From Actinostola sp. cb2023 (Eukaryota; Cnidaria; Anthozoa; Actiniaria; Actinostolidae), in contig JAUJYZ010001569.1 in the NCBI GenBank assembly GCA_033675265.1, forward strand, positions 310,001-374,000: a stretch of DNA of 64,000 nt, written 5' to 3'. This document shows, piece after piece, positions 17,057 through 42,100 of the stretch. Position 1 is the first letter of the stretch; every line of letters begins with the position of its first letter. Position numbers and translations under genes: made by a program. The notes beneath the pieces are model-generated. The model saw only the letters and a program-made list of their open reading frames with translations. It was not told where the DNA came from and did not search any database.

Positions 17057-18004
17057 GAAGTCAGTTCGCTGAAGAACTTCGTTGTTTTGATGTTTCAACG
17101 GAGCGAGGTCAGATCCAGTTGTCAGTATCCAGTGGAATTGAATGCATAAAATATTCCGAGAAATAATTTGCATCGACACCTTATTTAACAATTTAATAAA
17201 AAACCTAGCTTAACACACTTCAAGTTGGAAACAATACTAAATGATTAAATTATAATATTAAATTACCAATTAAAAGTTGAATTAGACGCTGTAATAGCGT
17301 TTACTCGGGCTAATGATAATGAGATGATGCCAGTAGAATCGGTAGCTGCAAAAATACAAGGGTTCTGAACATGGTGAACACGCTATAGCCCTACAGCCCC
17401 TCCCCCTCCGCAGGCCCTGTACAGAAGTTGTTTTAGCCTATTACTGCACAATTCTGTAAAACAGAATTTCCATAGTCGAGAATACCAGCTCAGATGGGTA
17501 TAAACGGCATGCTAGTAAAATCGGGATTTGATCAACGAGTACAAAAAATTATAAACACTTATATTTTAGCCAAAGAACTACATTAGGGAACTATTTCAGA
17601 AAATAGTGCTAAAACCTTGGACAGATTTAACCGAACTAAATATAGACATCGCAGCGTGACTAAAACAGTGTTTCGTTACTCGTTGCGTGACTCGGTAAAG
17701 CATGCATGCGTAATTGGATTGACTTCGATATTCATGTATCAAGTAGATTTTTTCTTCTATATTGATGATACTCGAGTATGGAAGTGTAAATATAGCCAAG
17801 AACTAAAGTTCATTAAGAACATATGTATTGCATTTATTTTCCACTACGAACACAATTTCGTGTATTCGAGGCACACCAAATTTCAACACTGACAGCATGT
17901 TCCAAACACGTCTAAATATAAACATAAATTCCTTGTAAAAGCGATTTCACAAACTCAGCAATAAAACGAACACTATAAACTTACGAGTTTTTCCTAAACC
18001 ACGA

Positions 18005-18100
18005 ATACACTAGTCTCCCATGCACCCGTTCTTATTTTCGGGATCCCTGTGCTCCCTCTCATAAGAACCGGTGCATCATAGGAGAATACGAATACACTTT
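18005..18100. repeat. Short imperfect inverted repeat
   Basis: TCTCCCATGCACCCGTTCTTAT and its near complement CATAAGAACCGGTGCATCATAGGAGA face each other across about 25 bp. Likely a tiny foldback element; no gene nearby. Confidence 0.55.
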
Positions 18101-18366
18101 CAGACAGGAAAATTACAAGCTGACATGGATCTGAATAGGGGGTCTACATGTCATTTCTCAGTGAGATTTGGTAATTAATTTTTAGTTTCAAATTTTTTGG
18201 TCAGTTGACAGTTAAGTTTTATTTATCAGTTGACAGTTTCTATTTTTAAAGCCGTTTGTCAGTTGTCAGTTATCGTTGTAAAATCCTAACTGCCCGACCA
18301 GATTGCAAAGGAGAAAACCGTATTTAAAGATTTGTTTTCAATTTTTTGAAATCTTTGCATGGATAT

Positions 18367-19090
18367 ATTATTGGGGTTCCTGTGTATTGCCTTGTCAAAA
18401 TCAAACCTTTTTTTATTTCAACATACCTCCAAAATAAATCCGATAAAAATGAAAGCAATAAAACTAAAAGGAAAGGACATGAAAAAAAAGAGGAGAAAAT
18501 AAAACGTGCTACAGAAAGTAGGAAAAAAACTGGGAAAAAAAGATCGACTCCTGTGAGACTCGAACTCCAGACCTTTGGCTCCTTGGTTTTGGTCACGGTC
18601 CCACCCCTCCCGTATCAAAGGAAAGACGAAAAAGAAAACTCGAAGAAAGTAAAGGAAAAAATAAATAAAGGGACGATTCTCCCGAGACATTCTAAGAAGC
18701 TGAGACATCGAATCGACTTACGTAAAGGGTAAAGATTTCGGCCACGCCCGCGCTATCCCGGGGCTACATAAAACTAGGTCCTAACCAAAAGGCCAGTGAG
18801 GGAAGGGATATCCTGCCCCTAAGCCATAACTTCAGATAAACCCTATTAGACCATTGCTCCATCTGGTGATTCTGGTCACTCAAATAAGGTTTGGATTTTA
18901 CCATCTAAATACATAGATGCATACATTAAGAAACCGGGCCAAAATATATACACTAAGAAAGTCCCGTGTGGCATGAATATCTTATTGGGATTCCTGTGTA
19001 TTGCAAATCAAAACTTTATTTATTTCAACATACCTCCAAAATAAATCCGATAAAAATGAAAGCAATAAAACTAAAAGGAAAGGACACTTA
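18367..19090. repeat. Pair of dispersed direct repeats flanking a tRNA-like fragment
   Basis: About 105 bp (GGTTCCTGTGTATTGC to CTAAAAGGAAAGGACA) at 18,372-18,480 recurs at 18,985-19,087 with a few changes. Between them, on the minus strand at 18,545-18,605, is a pol III B-box-like GGAGTTCGAGTCTC preceded by a tRNA-like arm. This suggests a degraded tRNA-derived SINE. Confidence 0.5.
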
Positions 19091-19198
19091 AACGGGAGAA
19101 AATGAAACGCGTTACGGTAACCTATTTTTCTATATTCGTGACGCGTTCTATACACATTCACTTATTTATTATTTACATTATCTGATATAGCTTCCCGG

Positions 19199-19426
19199 GT
19201 GCACAATAGTAGCCAAGGATACTTGAATGACGAATCACAGCGGACGAAAAGCACTAGTGGGTCCAATAAGTCTGCGAGCGTTCTTCTCCGCTGTCTTCAC
19301 GATGTTTTCCAAAGTCCAGGTCCAAAGTTTCAAGACCTGAATTTAGACTTTGAAGAAGCGTTCAGCTCATATTATCAACTCCGTCGTGCGAGCAAACCGT
19401 CCCAAATGAAGAATCAAGAGAAATAA
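19199..19426 (+). other. Unrecognised plus-strand ORF, possible gene fragment
   Basis: A 75-codon frame that looks protein-like in its second half (LLRCLHDVFQSPGPKFQ, then LNLDFEEAFSSYYQLRRAS), ending in TAA with AAATAAAATAGA just after. It may be the terminal exon of an unseen gene or a fragment carried by a transposon; the TTAA element starts about 130 bp downstream. No family recognised. Confidence 0.25.
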
Positions 19427-19558
19427 AATAGATAAAAAACAACTTTTTATTTATCACATCAACAAGGATTGAAATTGCAAATTAACGAAATTTTGACTAC
19501 AATTTTACAATGCCTACAAAACTAGTTTAGGTTGATCAACATTAATCACTTAGCTTAA

Positions 19559-20119
19559 AGTGCTACTTAGACGAAAATCGATCGAAGTTTAATTTAGCTG
19601 AAACTTCATTGAATAATTCTTCAAGGGTCTAATAATAACCAGTTAAAATCTTTTTTCGATATTCCAGAGGGAAGTACTATATTTTCATGAATCTTTAGAG
19701 GTGTCAGTGACGTCATCTACTCAACCCAACATTCAGCTCCATACATTTCTTTGTATTTTGTTAGTCAAAATATCTCAATGTTTTGTTCAGATAACAGCTC
19801 TGCATTGAAGATAACTGGTCAGACAATCAATCCTAAGCACAAATAATGTAAGAAAACTCCTTCACCCAATTCTTTTAGCTTCATAGAAATAAAATAATTC
19901 AAGAAACTAAACACAAAGAAATGTATGGAGCGAAGCTGTGTTGATTGTTAGGGTTGAGTAGATGACCTCACTGACACTTCTAAAGATTCATAAAAATGTA
20001 ATACTTCCCATAGGAATTTTGAGAAAACACATTAACCAGTAATTGTATGGCTCTTTGAGATTATTTCAGTGAAGTTTCAGCTAAATTAAACTTCGATCGA
20101 TTTTCGTCTAAGTAGCACT
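19559..20119. mobile_element. TTAA-flanked foldback MITE, copy 1
   Basis: A 561-bp palindromic element. The ends AGTGCTACTTAGACGAAAAT / ATTTTCGTCTAAGTAGCACT are inverted, with homology extending through most of each half. TTAA flanks both sides. A second copy at 30,749-31,308 is 560 bp, also within TTAA, and differs at only a few percent of positions, so the family was active fairly recently. TTAA target duplications are typical of piggyBac-type transposases; none is encoded here. Confidence 0.85.
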
Positions 20120-20735
20120 TTAACCTTGTCGCTGAATTTCTATCAGTGTTTTCTGGAAAAACATTTTTAATAACAATTTTTAAAAGTTTCCTCTCTGAAC
20201 TTATTATTATTATATTATTATTATTATTATTTTTTATTGTTTTGAAAAAATGTTTTCAATGGATTTTTGAAATATTTTGTAGACTGAAAACTGGTGACAT
20301 TTTAATTTTTGCAACTACTATAATTATATATATTTTTTCTCGATGGCTATAAATGTTAACGATCTAATACCCCATTCACACCAAGGCTTAAAACAGGTTT
20401 CGAAAATTATCTACAAACGCCACACTGACTTTGTCACAAAACTGCTGGTAAACTGTCCTTTATGTTGCACAGTATAAATTCCAGTTAGTTTGATTCTTGT
20501 GAAACTAGATGCCCTCGAATTAGAGAAGCGAGAAAAAACAAGTTTAACTACTGAATCACGGTTTGGTGTGAATGGGGTATACGTTTTTCATTTAGTGTAT
20601 ATTTTGTTTATAACTGAAACTCTAAGTAATGGACCAAGCTTTCTAACATCTTTACATTATAAAGCAGGTATAAGGTTCTTTTACACATGTATTTAACAGT
20701 GGTTTATGCACGCAAAGGATTGTGGTAAACGTGTC

Positions 20736-21450
20736 CTCCACGTCATGTCTATGTCACGTGGTCTCTAGAAAGCGTCATGTCTATGTCACGTGGTCTCTAG
20801 AAAGCGTTATGTCTTTGTCACGATGACTCCAGAAAGCGTCACGTCAAGTCATGTCTTTGTCACGCTGTCTCCAAAAAGCATCACGTTATGTCTTTGTCAC
20901 GATGACTCCAGAAAGCGTCACGTCAAGTCATGTCTTTGTCACGCTGTCTCTAGAAAGCGTCACGTTATGTCTTTGTCACGATGACTCCAGAAAGCGTCAC
21001 GTCAAGTCATGTCTTTGTCACGCTGTCTCCAAAAAGCATCACGTTATGTCTTTGTCACGCTGACTCCACAAAGCGTCCCGTCAAGTCATGTCTTTGTCAT
21101 GCTGTCTCCAAAAAGCGTCACGTTATGTCTTTGTCACGATGACTCCAGAAAGCGTCACGTCAAGTCATGTCTTTGTCACGCTGTCTCCAAAAAGCATCAC
21201 GTTATGTCTTTGTCACGCTGACTCCACAAAGCGTCCCGTCAAGTCATGTCTTTGTCACGCTGTCTCTAGAAAGCGACACGTCATGTCTTTGTCACGCTGA
21301 CTCCACAAAGCGTCACGTCAAGTCATGTCTTTGTCACGCTGTCTCTAGAAAGCGACACGTCATGTCTTGGTCACGCTGTCTCCAGAAAGCGTCACGTCAT
21401 GTCTATGTCATGTTGCCTCTAGAAAGCTACACGTCATGTCTTTATCACGA
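20736..21450. repeat. 79-bp higher-order minisatellite at the 3' end of gene A
   Basis: Two related half-units of about 39-40 bp alternate: TATGTCTTTGTCACGATGAC plus TCCAGAAAGCGTCACG, and CAAGTCATGTCTTTGTCACG plus CTGTCTCCAAAAAGC. The 79-bp pair repeats about 8 times. The array abuts the last exon of gene A, and its degenerate final unit contains the stop codon. Gene B ends against a related 43-bp array at 35,580-36,140. Confidence 0.9.
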
Positions 21451-21455
21451 TATCT

Positions 21456-33576
<12,121 letters not shown>

Positions 33577-34415
33577 AGTGCCTGACTGTCGTAGCTGATC
33601 TGCAAGAACTACTCATCAACTTCAACACAAGTACCTTAGTCCTACATGCATCCCATTGGGCTGACGCTGATAATGCGCTAAAGCCCTACCCTTCACGGGG
33701 GTAGTGACGGGCACTGTTTTGACGCTCTTTTGTGTGAGAAACTGAAACACTTTTTAGTTGCATTTCTTTGACCACATTATCTAAATAAGACATTAAGCTT
33801 AGAGCCTCTCACCATTCAAGAAAACGCAAGCATTTCAAAAGACATAGTTACGTAGTTCAATGTTGAACTTACGTAGGTTCAGCAAGGAGCGTTTAACGCA
33901 AATTACGTGCGTAACAAATAGGTTGTTGAATGACCTCACACAGGATGAGTGTCGAGGTCTTCCTTTTGTGGTTATTGTAGTTTAACCCAAGGTCAGGGCG
34001 TCGTTTGCACGTAGAATAACGCAAAACAACAAGAACTAACCGACGAGATACCACGAAGGTTTCCTGAAGGATTTGCGTCATTTCGATTTTCATATCGCGT
34101 GAAATCAAACGGAATGCGCTGGCAATATATGACTTTTACAACGAGCATTTTATGAAATTATGATTTTATTATTTCTTATTATTTTAGAAGATATTATTAT
34201 ATATTTTCATGTATAATAGTCTTGAAGTTTCTATTTCATCTAATTTTTTGTTGGTATCATGCATTATTTGGTATAATGAAATTGTAAATTTATTATAATT
34301 GCAACATACATATACATTGTTGAAGATTTTGTAACCAGGCATGATGTATATTGAAAACTGATGAGTTGACACTGATTAATGAACATTTATTTATCGAACG
34401 TTTCGGTTGTATACT

Positions 34416-35030
34416 GCAACATTCCTCGGGGATGGAAAAACGGCTATCACGTGACCTCCTCTGAGTACTCGGGCTGACACAATACGAACTGTGACATTCT
34501 TCATGCAATTGTACATGTACAATTCCCCAATGTATATAAAACCTTGTTAAATTTACATTAGCCGTTTTTCCATCCCCGAGGAAGGTTGCAGTAGATGATG
34601 ACACAATGAGGATTTATCACGTAATTTCAAAACTCATAGGACAAACAAATGATTATCATAGCTGGAAAGAGCTCGTTGAAATTAGTAAAAATGTGAAGTT
34701 TGGAAAAGATCGCTCCACAAATTACGAAGATATGAATTTTCAAAAATCGAAATTTTGTATGAAAACCTTTGTTGGAGGCAAGAGTTGCCTCCAAGCGTAA
34801 TTTCCAAAGGTTTTCATATAAAATTTCGATTTTTGAAAATTCATATCTTCGCAATTTGTGGAGCAATCTTTACCAAACTTCACATTTTTACTAATTTCCA
34901 GCTATGATAATCATTTTTTGTCCTATGAGTTTTGAAATTACGTGATAAACCCTCATTGCATGAAGAATGTCACAGTTCGTATTGTGTCAGCCCGAGTACT
35001 CAGAGGAGGTCACGTGCAGATGATGACACA
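34416..35030. mobile_element. Nested foldback elements
   Basis: An inner palindrome, 34,606-34,956, has ends ATGAGGATTTATCACGTAAT / ATTACGTGATAAACCCTCAT and is paired over most of its length, with GGAGGCAAGAGTTGCCTCC at the centre. It interrupts an outer element whose arms (GATGGAAAAACGGCTA; CACGTGACCTCCTCTGAGTA; CACAATACGAACTGTGACAT) occur inverted at 34,556-34,590 and 34,957-35,015. A shorter relative of the inner element is at 58,297-58,483. Confidence 0.8.
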
Positions 35031-35575
35031 GTTCATAGCCAAGTGCCTTTGTAAAGATGATCTTATAACTCCTGATACACACCCTGCACGTACTTTGTCT
35101 ATAGATGGACGTTAACACACACAAGTCACGACGTACTGCTTCGTACATTTAATACAGCTGCCGCATATCAAGAAATCCCCCATAAAAATGTGCTGTTTGC
35201 TCGGCCAGCTTTCCTACTTCCATTTTTGGGCATTGTACTTACCATATTTGGAATCCCTGTAAATATTTTTCGCTTAAAAGTACGATTTTTATCGAAAAAT
35301 CCATCCAAACTTACAGCAACTCGTGAACTGATGTAAACTTTGTCGGCCATTTTGTAACACGGCCAAAGAGACTGGGAAACCTAACAAAAGGTGACCGTAA
35401 ATTCGTGCCCAGTCCCCGTAAACATCACAGATTTCACACAGCCACACTACCACAGGAATCAGTACAACGTACATCTTGTGCAGAGAAATGTCTGTAAATT
35501 ACACTTTTTGACATTTTAAAAATAATAAAGAGCTTGAAAAAAAACTAAATTACTATTAACTTTATATGAGCTATA
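35031..35575. other. Intergenic stretch between genes A and B1
   Basis: No exon, RNA gene or repeat could be supported here. Gene A starts at 33,576 and gene B1 ends at 36,142 on the same strand, so this includes the presumed promoter side of A and the 3' flank of B1. Confidence 0.4.
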
Positions 35576-35579
35576 AAAT

Positions 35580-36140
35580 GCTAAGAAAACGTCACGTCAT
35601 ATATTTGTCACGTTGTCTCCAGAAAGCTTCAGCTTCACGTCATATATTTGTCACGTTGTCTCCAGAAAGCTTCATGTCATATATTTGTCACGTTGTCTCC
35701 AGAAAGCTTCAGCTTCACGTCATATATTTGTCACGTTGTCTCCAGAAAGCTTCAGCTTCATGTCATATCTTTGTCACGTTGTCTCCAGAAAGCTTCAGCT
35801 TCATGTTATGTCTTTGTCACGTTGTCTCCAGAAAGCTTCAGCTTCATGTCATATCTTTGTCACGTTGTCTCCAGAAAGCTTCAGCTTCATGTTATGTCTT
35901 TGTCACGTTGTCTCCAGAAAGCTTCAGCTTCATGTTATGTCTTTGTCACGTTGTCTCCAGAAAGCTTCAGCTTCATGTCATATGTCTTTGTCACGTTGTC
36001 TCCAGAAAGCTTCATGTCATATCTTTGTCACTGTCATATCTTTGTCACGTTGTCTCCAGAAAGCTTCAGATTCATGCCATGTCTTTGTCACGTTGTTTCC
36101 AGAAAGCGTCGCGTCATCGTCATATCTTTGTCACGCTATC
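35580..36140. repeat. 43-bp minisatellite at the 3' end of gene B1
   Basis: About 13 units of TTTGTCACGTTGTCTCCAGA plus AAGCTTCAGCTTCATGTCATA. Some units lack the GCTTCA duplication. Related in sequence to the 79-bp array below gene A. It touches the stop codon of B1. Confidence 0.92.
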
Positions 36141-36141
36141 T

Positions 36142-39100
36142 CTAGACAGCCGTCACAATGTTTTCATGTCGTCTCGGTGATGGTGGTCCCTCCTGGTAGT
36201 CGTTGCATGTTGGTGGCTCCTTCTTGGAACCTTTACCCACTAAGCCAAGCAGCGATCTTCGTTTTGTTCCTCTTACAGAACCAGTGACGGTAACGTTTTG
36301 GTACAAGCATTCTGCAAGGTTGATGTAATCCTGAAAACATTAATCGTTGAGTATCAAAAACAAGATCAAAGAGTTTCAAACTGGTACAGTAATGTCGTTT
36401 CGTACCTTTGATTGCACTTCTTCGAGCTTCATCAGCGTTTCCTTCAATTCTGGGAAGGTCGGTCTTTCTTCAGGATATGTATTCCAGCAGCTCATCATCA
36501 CTTCATAACTAGTAATCAAAATAAATAGGGAATCCATTTTATCTTCCAAGTGCCTGGATAAATATACTGAAGAAATATAAAACGTGCGCACGTGCTATGT
36601 GCAGATTTAGAATACGCGGGGACTGAACAGACTGAGAGAAGTGTTAAGAGAAGCACGACGAGTAGCGGAAACCTACATCTGCACATAGCACAGCGGACAC
36701 GTTTTCTATTTCTTTTATAAAATATAATTATGATTTTAAGGCAAGTTTCCAATTTTGTTCGTTACAAAAAAAGTTTGAATATGTGTGCTGTGTGCTACCA
36801 TCGAGAATCCCGTGCGTTTTAAGAAATATATATTATTATTTATCATAATACGCATCCTTTGGCCAATCAGAGAGCGCGTTATATCATAGGGCCACAAGTT
36901 TGTAAGTGTATTTCACTTTTATGTGTTACCCTCTTGAAATAAAGTCTTCATCATCATCATCATAGTTATTTTCTACATTTATTGAGTCGGTAAGGTCGTT
37001 AGACATCAACACCAACTATAAAATAAATAACTAAAATGGAACGAATATATGCATAAATATATATAATTAGTTATCAAATTCCGCACTTACAGCTCAGGGT
37101 CGACATGTCCAGGACAGGGCATTCGATATCCTGCATCAAGTCGTTCTGGTATCTCTTTCCCGTTTATCCCAGGATAAGGGTCAGCACCTTAAAGTTGAAC
37201 AGAAAGGATTTCATCAAGTTTCTAATATCCCAGCTTTTGAGAACAAGTCTTGACGTACCTATTGTACATATCTCGTAGAGAACCACACCGAAACTCCACC
37301 TAAAATTAAAATTAAGACAGTCTTGTTTGATAAGGTTTACTAATGGTTTCATCAGAGAAAACAAGCTGTCTGTCTGTCCACTTACACGTCACTTTGAGTG
37401 GTATACTCCCCACTTCCGGTCAGTGCTTCAATGGCTGTCCACTTTACAGGTAGACGCCCCTGAAAATCAGTCACATGGATAAATAAATGTGTGAAAGATG
37501 CGACACACGGTACAACATCTGCAACATTGCGTGGCAATACTGCTGGCAATATGATTGCAGCGTGTGTCGTAAGCAACCTTTTTATTGGAATTTGTTTTTT
37601 TTTGTCTTAAGGTGATTCCCTTGAAAAAGAAGCAAATCCTAGAATTTTCTATAACTTGGCATGGTGATACATTACGGTATGGAGTTTCAAATAATGCAAT
37701 AAAAAGAGGGGGTAAACGTGCTCATTTTTGCGCTACACTGCTTTGAAATTATGGTATTTTAGGTCTTTCAGTCGAGTCTCGCGTGACATCGGGATCGGGT
37801 AAATAATTTTCCACAACTTAAAAGACAAACTATTAATAATGAACTAAAGTGTTTGCTATAGCTTTTGTATCTCTAGCCTACCGTCTGATAGTAAGAAAAT
37901 GCTCGAATTTTGCATAGTTGTCGAAAATTAAAACAAAAAAACACAGATGTTCGAAGCACCGAGAGGGTCTAAAAATCGATACTCCGTATGCTTTCATTCA
38001 ATTTTTTTTATGTTTGAAATCCTAACTTTTTTAAATACTTTGCTCTATACTAAAGAACTATAGTGTGATGAAAGTTATTGAATAAAAAATGGGGGTCGCC
38101 GTGCTCGTTTTCGATTTATTTTGAAAAAACTTCAGTTACACTTGAAATATTTAACGATTTCCAATGGGCGCGAGCTCGAGCGAGCTTCAGAATCGTGCGC
38201 AGTAGAGCGTGCGCAAATTTCTTTAATTAGACTGACATTATATTGTGACTGGTGGGCTATATATGAAGTTAGTTATTTGTCTACAACAAACCTCAGTTGT
38301 TCGTAAGTAGATGTCGTCATTGCTTACATCCCTGGCCATACCAAAGTCAGTGACTTTGCAGGACATGCCTTCGCCCACAAGAACATTACGAGCTGCTAAA
38401 TCACGATGAATGATCTGTGTACGAAAACAATTATCAGTAATTATGTTAGTGTGATGATGATGATAGTGGTAATGAGGATGATGGTGATGATGACCATGAT
38501 AGTAGTACAGTAGTGGTAGTCACTGAAGAAAATTAGAAATTTAAAACATTGAATTTCCAACAAATTTCCAATCTTTGGAATGTCATTGGAAATTCTTTGG
38601 AATATCCGCGCGTATTTTCCAGTGAGTGTTGATGAAGATGAAGGTAGTGGTAGTGCAGTAACATTAACAATTTACCTTTTCAGAAGCAAGATACGTCATA
38701 CCATCAGCAATATGCCAAGAAAAGCGAAGAAGCTGGTGAGATGAAAGGTTTGTGTTGGGTTTGATTTCAGGATCAGAATAGTAGTCATCATCTTCGCCAC
38801 GACTTTTACGTAGATATCCCAAGAGATCACCAAATGGAACGTATTCAATGATCACCAGCGGGCGACCTGTAGGTAGTAAAACATTTTACAAAGATAGTGT
38901 CTAGAAGTTAAATGATAATGCCGGTCCTACCTTCATCTTCACCGCATCCTAGCAGTTTAATGACGTGTGGGTGTGGCTTTAGTGCCTTTAACAGCTCGAA
39001 CTCCTTCATCAGATCTCTTACTTCAGCATCCGTTGCATCAGCTTTAAAAAAGAGCAAATATTTCATTTATAATTGATATCAAAATTCTGTGTTTTTGATT

Positions 39101-42100
39101 GGCTGAATCATATCGAGGCTACCACAGGAATCCCACCTACCATATGGACTTTTGATAGCCACTACACTCCATCCAACTGTATTCGATCCAATGCCATGTA
39201 CACGTCCTTTATGAACAAGACCAAACGCACCATTGCCAATAATCTGATAAAAGTAAATAAATAACCTATGTAGAATATCTAAATGACAGAAGAAGAAATC
39301 GCGGATGGCGGATGGATGTGTGATTGGATGTGTGGATGAATGGATGTGTGACTACATTGATGGATGTGTGACTACATTGATGGATGGATGGATGTGTGAC
39401 TACATTGATGGATGGATGGATGTGTGATTGGATGAATGGATGGATGGATGTGTGACTACATTGATGGATGAATGGATGCATGCATGCATGAATGGATAGA
39501 TATTATTACCTTCATAATACATATTTTTTCTCTAGGAATGTTCCATTCAGGGTCCATCTGATAAGAAGGGCTTCCCACCATACTTTCTTTCCTTGTTCGA
39601 GTCCCGCGTAGGTCGTCACCTGCTGATGCTGCCTCCCATGAGCCGCTCGCTTCAATACTTATCACACGATCATAGCTAACAATAACAAATGAACAAGATT
39701 TATACATCAATAGACCTTTTTACCGATACGGCGGCCATTTTGAATTCTATTGTTTTGGCTAAAACAATATGGGATGCTCAGGGTGCAAATGACCCAAAAA
39801 CTGTATAGTGTGGAGTCGCGTCAATATATTATTTTCCTATTTCACTCTAACCATAGTGTTGTATGGCTTACTATCTACATGTGTTGTGTATTCTTGTATA
39901 ATTTTGTACAAATTCGTTGCTTTAAATTTGGTTTTCGCAGTTTTTCATGGCCAAATGGTCACTAGCTTGCATCTTGGGCATCCCATAATTCAATATGGCC
40001 GCCGTATCGGTAAAAAGGTCTATTTTCATACAATCATGTATTAGTTGTATCCATCAGCATCTCTGGTTCGGGAGAATGCACGTTTGCTATGAAGATTTAG
40101 TAGAAACACTAGCATACTATCACGAATCCTGCAATCTGGTTGGCTAACGTACTCTCTATCTATTGAGTGATAGATAGTGAGTAGCGAAAAAGCCGGCGTT
40201 TTGAACAAAAACAAAGCGAACAATCAATAAATATTGTTAAAAAATCGAAAATAGTATGCTAGTTGGTTTCTACTAAAACAATTAGACTACTCGTTCTCGT
40301 TTTCTATGAGTTCAAATAGTCAACTCGACGCTACGCACCTTGTTGTTCCAGTTCTCTTCTAGTCAACAACAAAGAAAACACTGTAACAATATAACTACAT
40401 ACAACAAATTGATACTTATATGTTATACATTAAAAGTTTCCTTTGATCTGTCTATATTTCCGAGAAAGAATGTTACAATAATCGTCGTCAAACCAACGGT
40501 TGTGTAAAGAGATACTCGCTCAAACATTCTCTAGAAATGCGCGCGCAAATAACTATCTTCACTGACACTAGTGATGAAGGCCATTGACATCTGTTATAAA
40601 TGTTTTCAGTAAAGTTAGAGAAGACATAATAATCTTATGTTAAGGTATCAGGGTACCCCTACCGACCGGTATGCATTCAAGTCGCTTTAACACAGAATCC
40701 GTCCATTAAAACCCCAATAAAGTATACATTTTCTGAAAGCTATTAACAAAAAGTACATACGCGTTTTAAATATAAGTCGAGATCAACGAATTTTCATATA
40801 GCGTTGTACGGCGAGGTCCCAGACAACCGCATTTTATCGGAAATTCAAGATCATTATCTTTATGCACTCTAGAGATATCAATTATCAAAACTGTGTCTCC
40901 GTTTATCGATACGTTTCCCCGTTGCTTTTTTATCTGCCGCGAAACTTTCGGTACGCTAAAAATACATTGTTTTTTACTAATCAGTTAATAACTCATGAAA
41001 TCACTAAAATATCAAAAATCGGAGACACGGTTTTGAAGAATGATAATCAGAGATGAAGTCCTAAAAATCTCAGCTAAATCGAATAAAACTCGTTTGTTTA
41101 GGAGCTCAAAATAACACCCGTATTTTCGTTAATTTGCTCTATGAGAAAAAGCCCAAACTGTTTTTCAAGTCAAGTGGCGGCTTTGTTTGCACAAGCGACT
41201 ATAATCCACCACAAATATGTGATCCAATACCTGATGACATATGAATGGCATTCAAAACAACAAGATCGCCTTACAGTACCTAACACAACATGGCAGGAAA
41301 ACAAAGTTCTGCTGGCGGGAAATACGAGCATTTTGACCGTGAGTGGTTTGGCATCGTTATTCAAGGATATTTTGAGTGAGCAGTTACGATTTTTGGATAC
41401 TTTCTTCGCATCTTAATCTTTGGAAAGTCTGTTGCGTGAGTGTTGTTGACAGCTTGCTTGTCAACATCTTTTTGCATCAAATGAAATCCAAAATTCGTTT
41501 TTTGATTCTAACTTTTTAGGGAAAAAATATTTTTAGATTCTGATTGTTGGAAATGATAGATAATATTCAATTAGATTTGATTGTCAAAAAAAATCGAAAC
41601 CGGTCTTTTGATAGGTTTTTGGGGTACCCTGATACCTTAAGATACTTACACTTTGAGCGATTCTTCTTGACACGGTATAGACGATCAACATGACCACCAC
41701 GGCGATAAGTGCAAGAAGAGCTATGCATATACCAACATACACCATGACATTTTGATTCTCTTTAGAACCATCATATGCAGCTGCAATAGAACATTAATCG
41801 TTCAAGCCCAACAACTAATCGGATCAAACCATTTGGTGATGTGGACGATACCAGGTAAATTAAACAATATGGTCAAGACAATGGTCAACCTTAAGAACGG
41901 TCTCAAAATGTGCTGGGTCAATAGCTTAGTTTTACGCTTGAATACAGATTTCAGTAATAGCGAGCATCACATACCTGCAGCAACAGATCGTATAGTAGTT
42001 GGCGCAGCAGTGGAGACTGCCTTGTACACGAGAGGATCTTAAATAAATCATACAATAACACGAGTGAGAGCGAGATAAAAAGGCAATGTTTAGTCAATTA

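Noticed and set aside
35566..36287. Plus-strand ORFs of 165-224 codons
   Set aside because: They run antisense through the 43-bp array and the last exon of gene B1.
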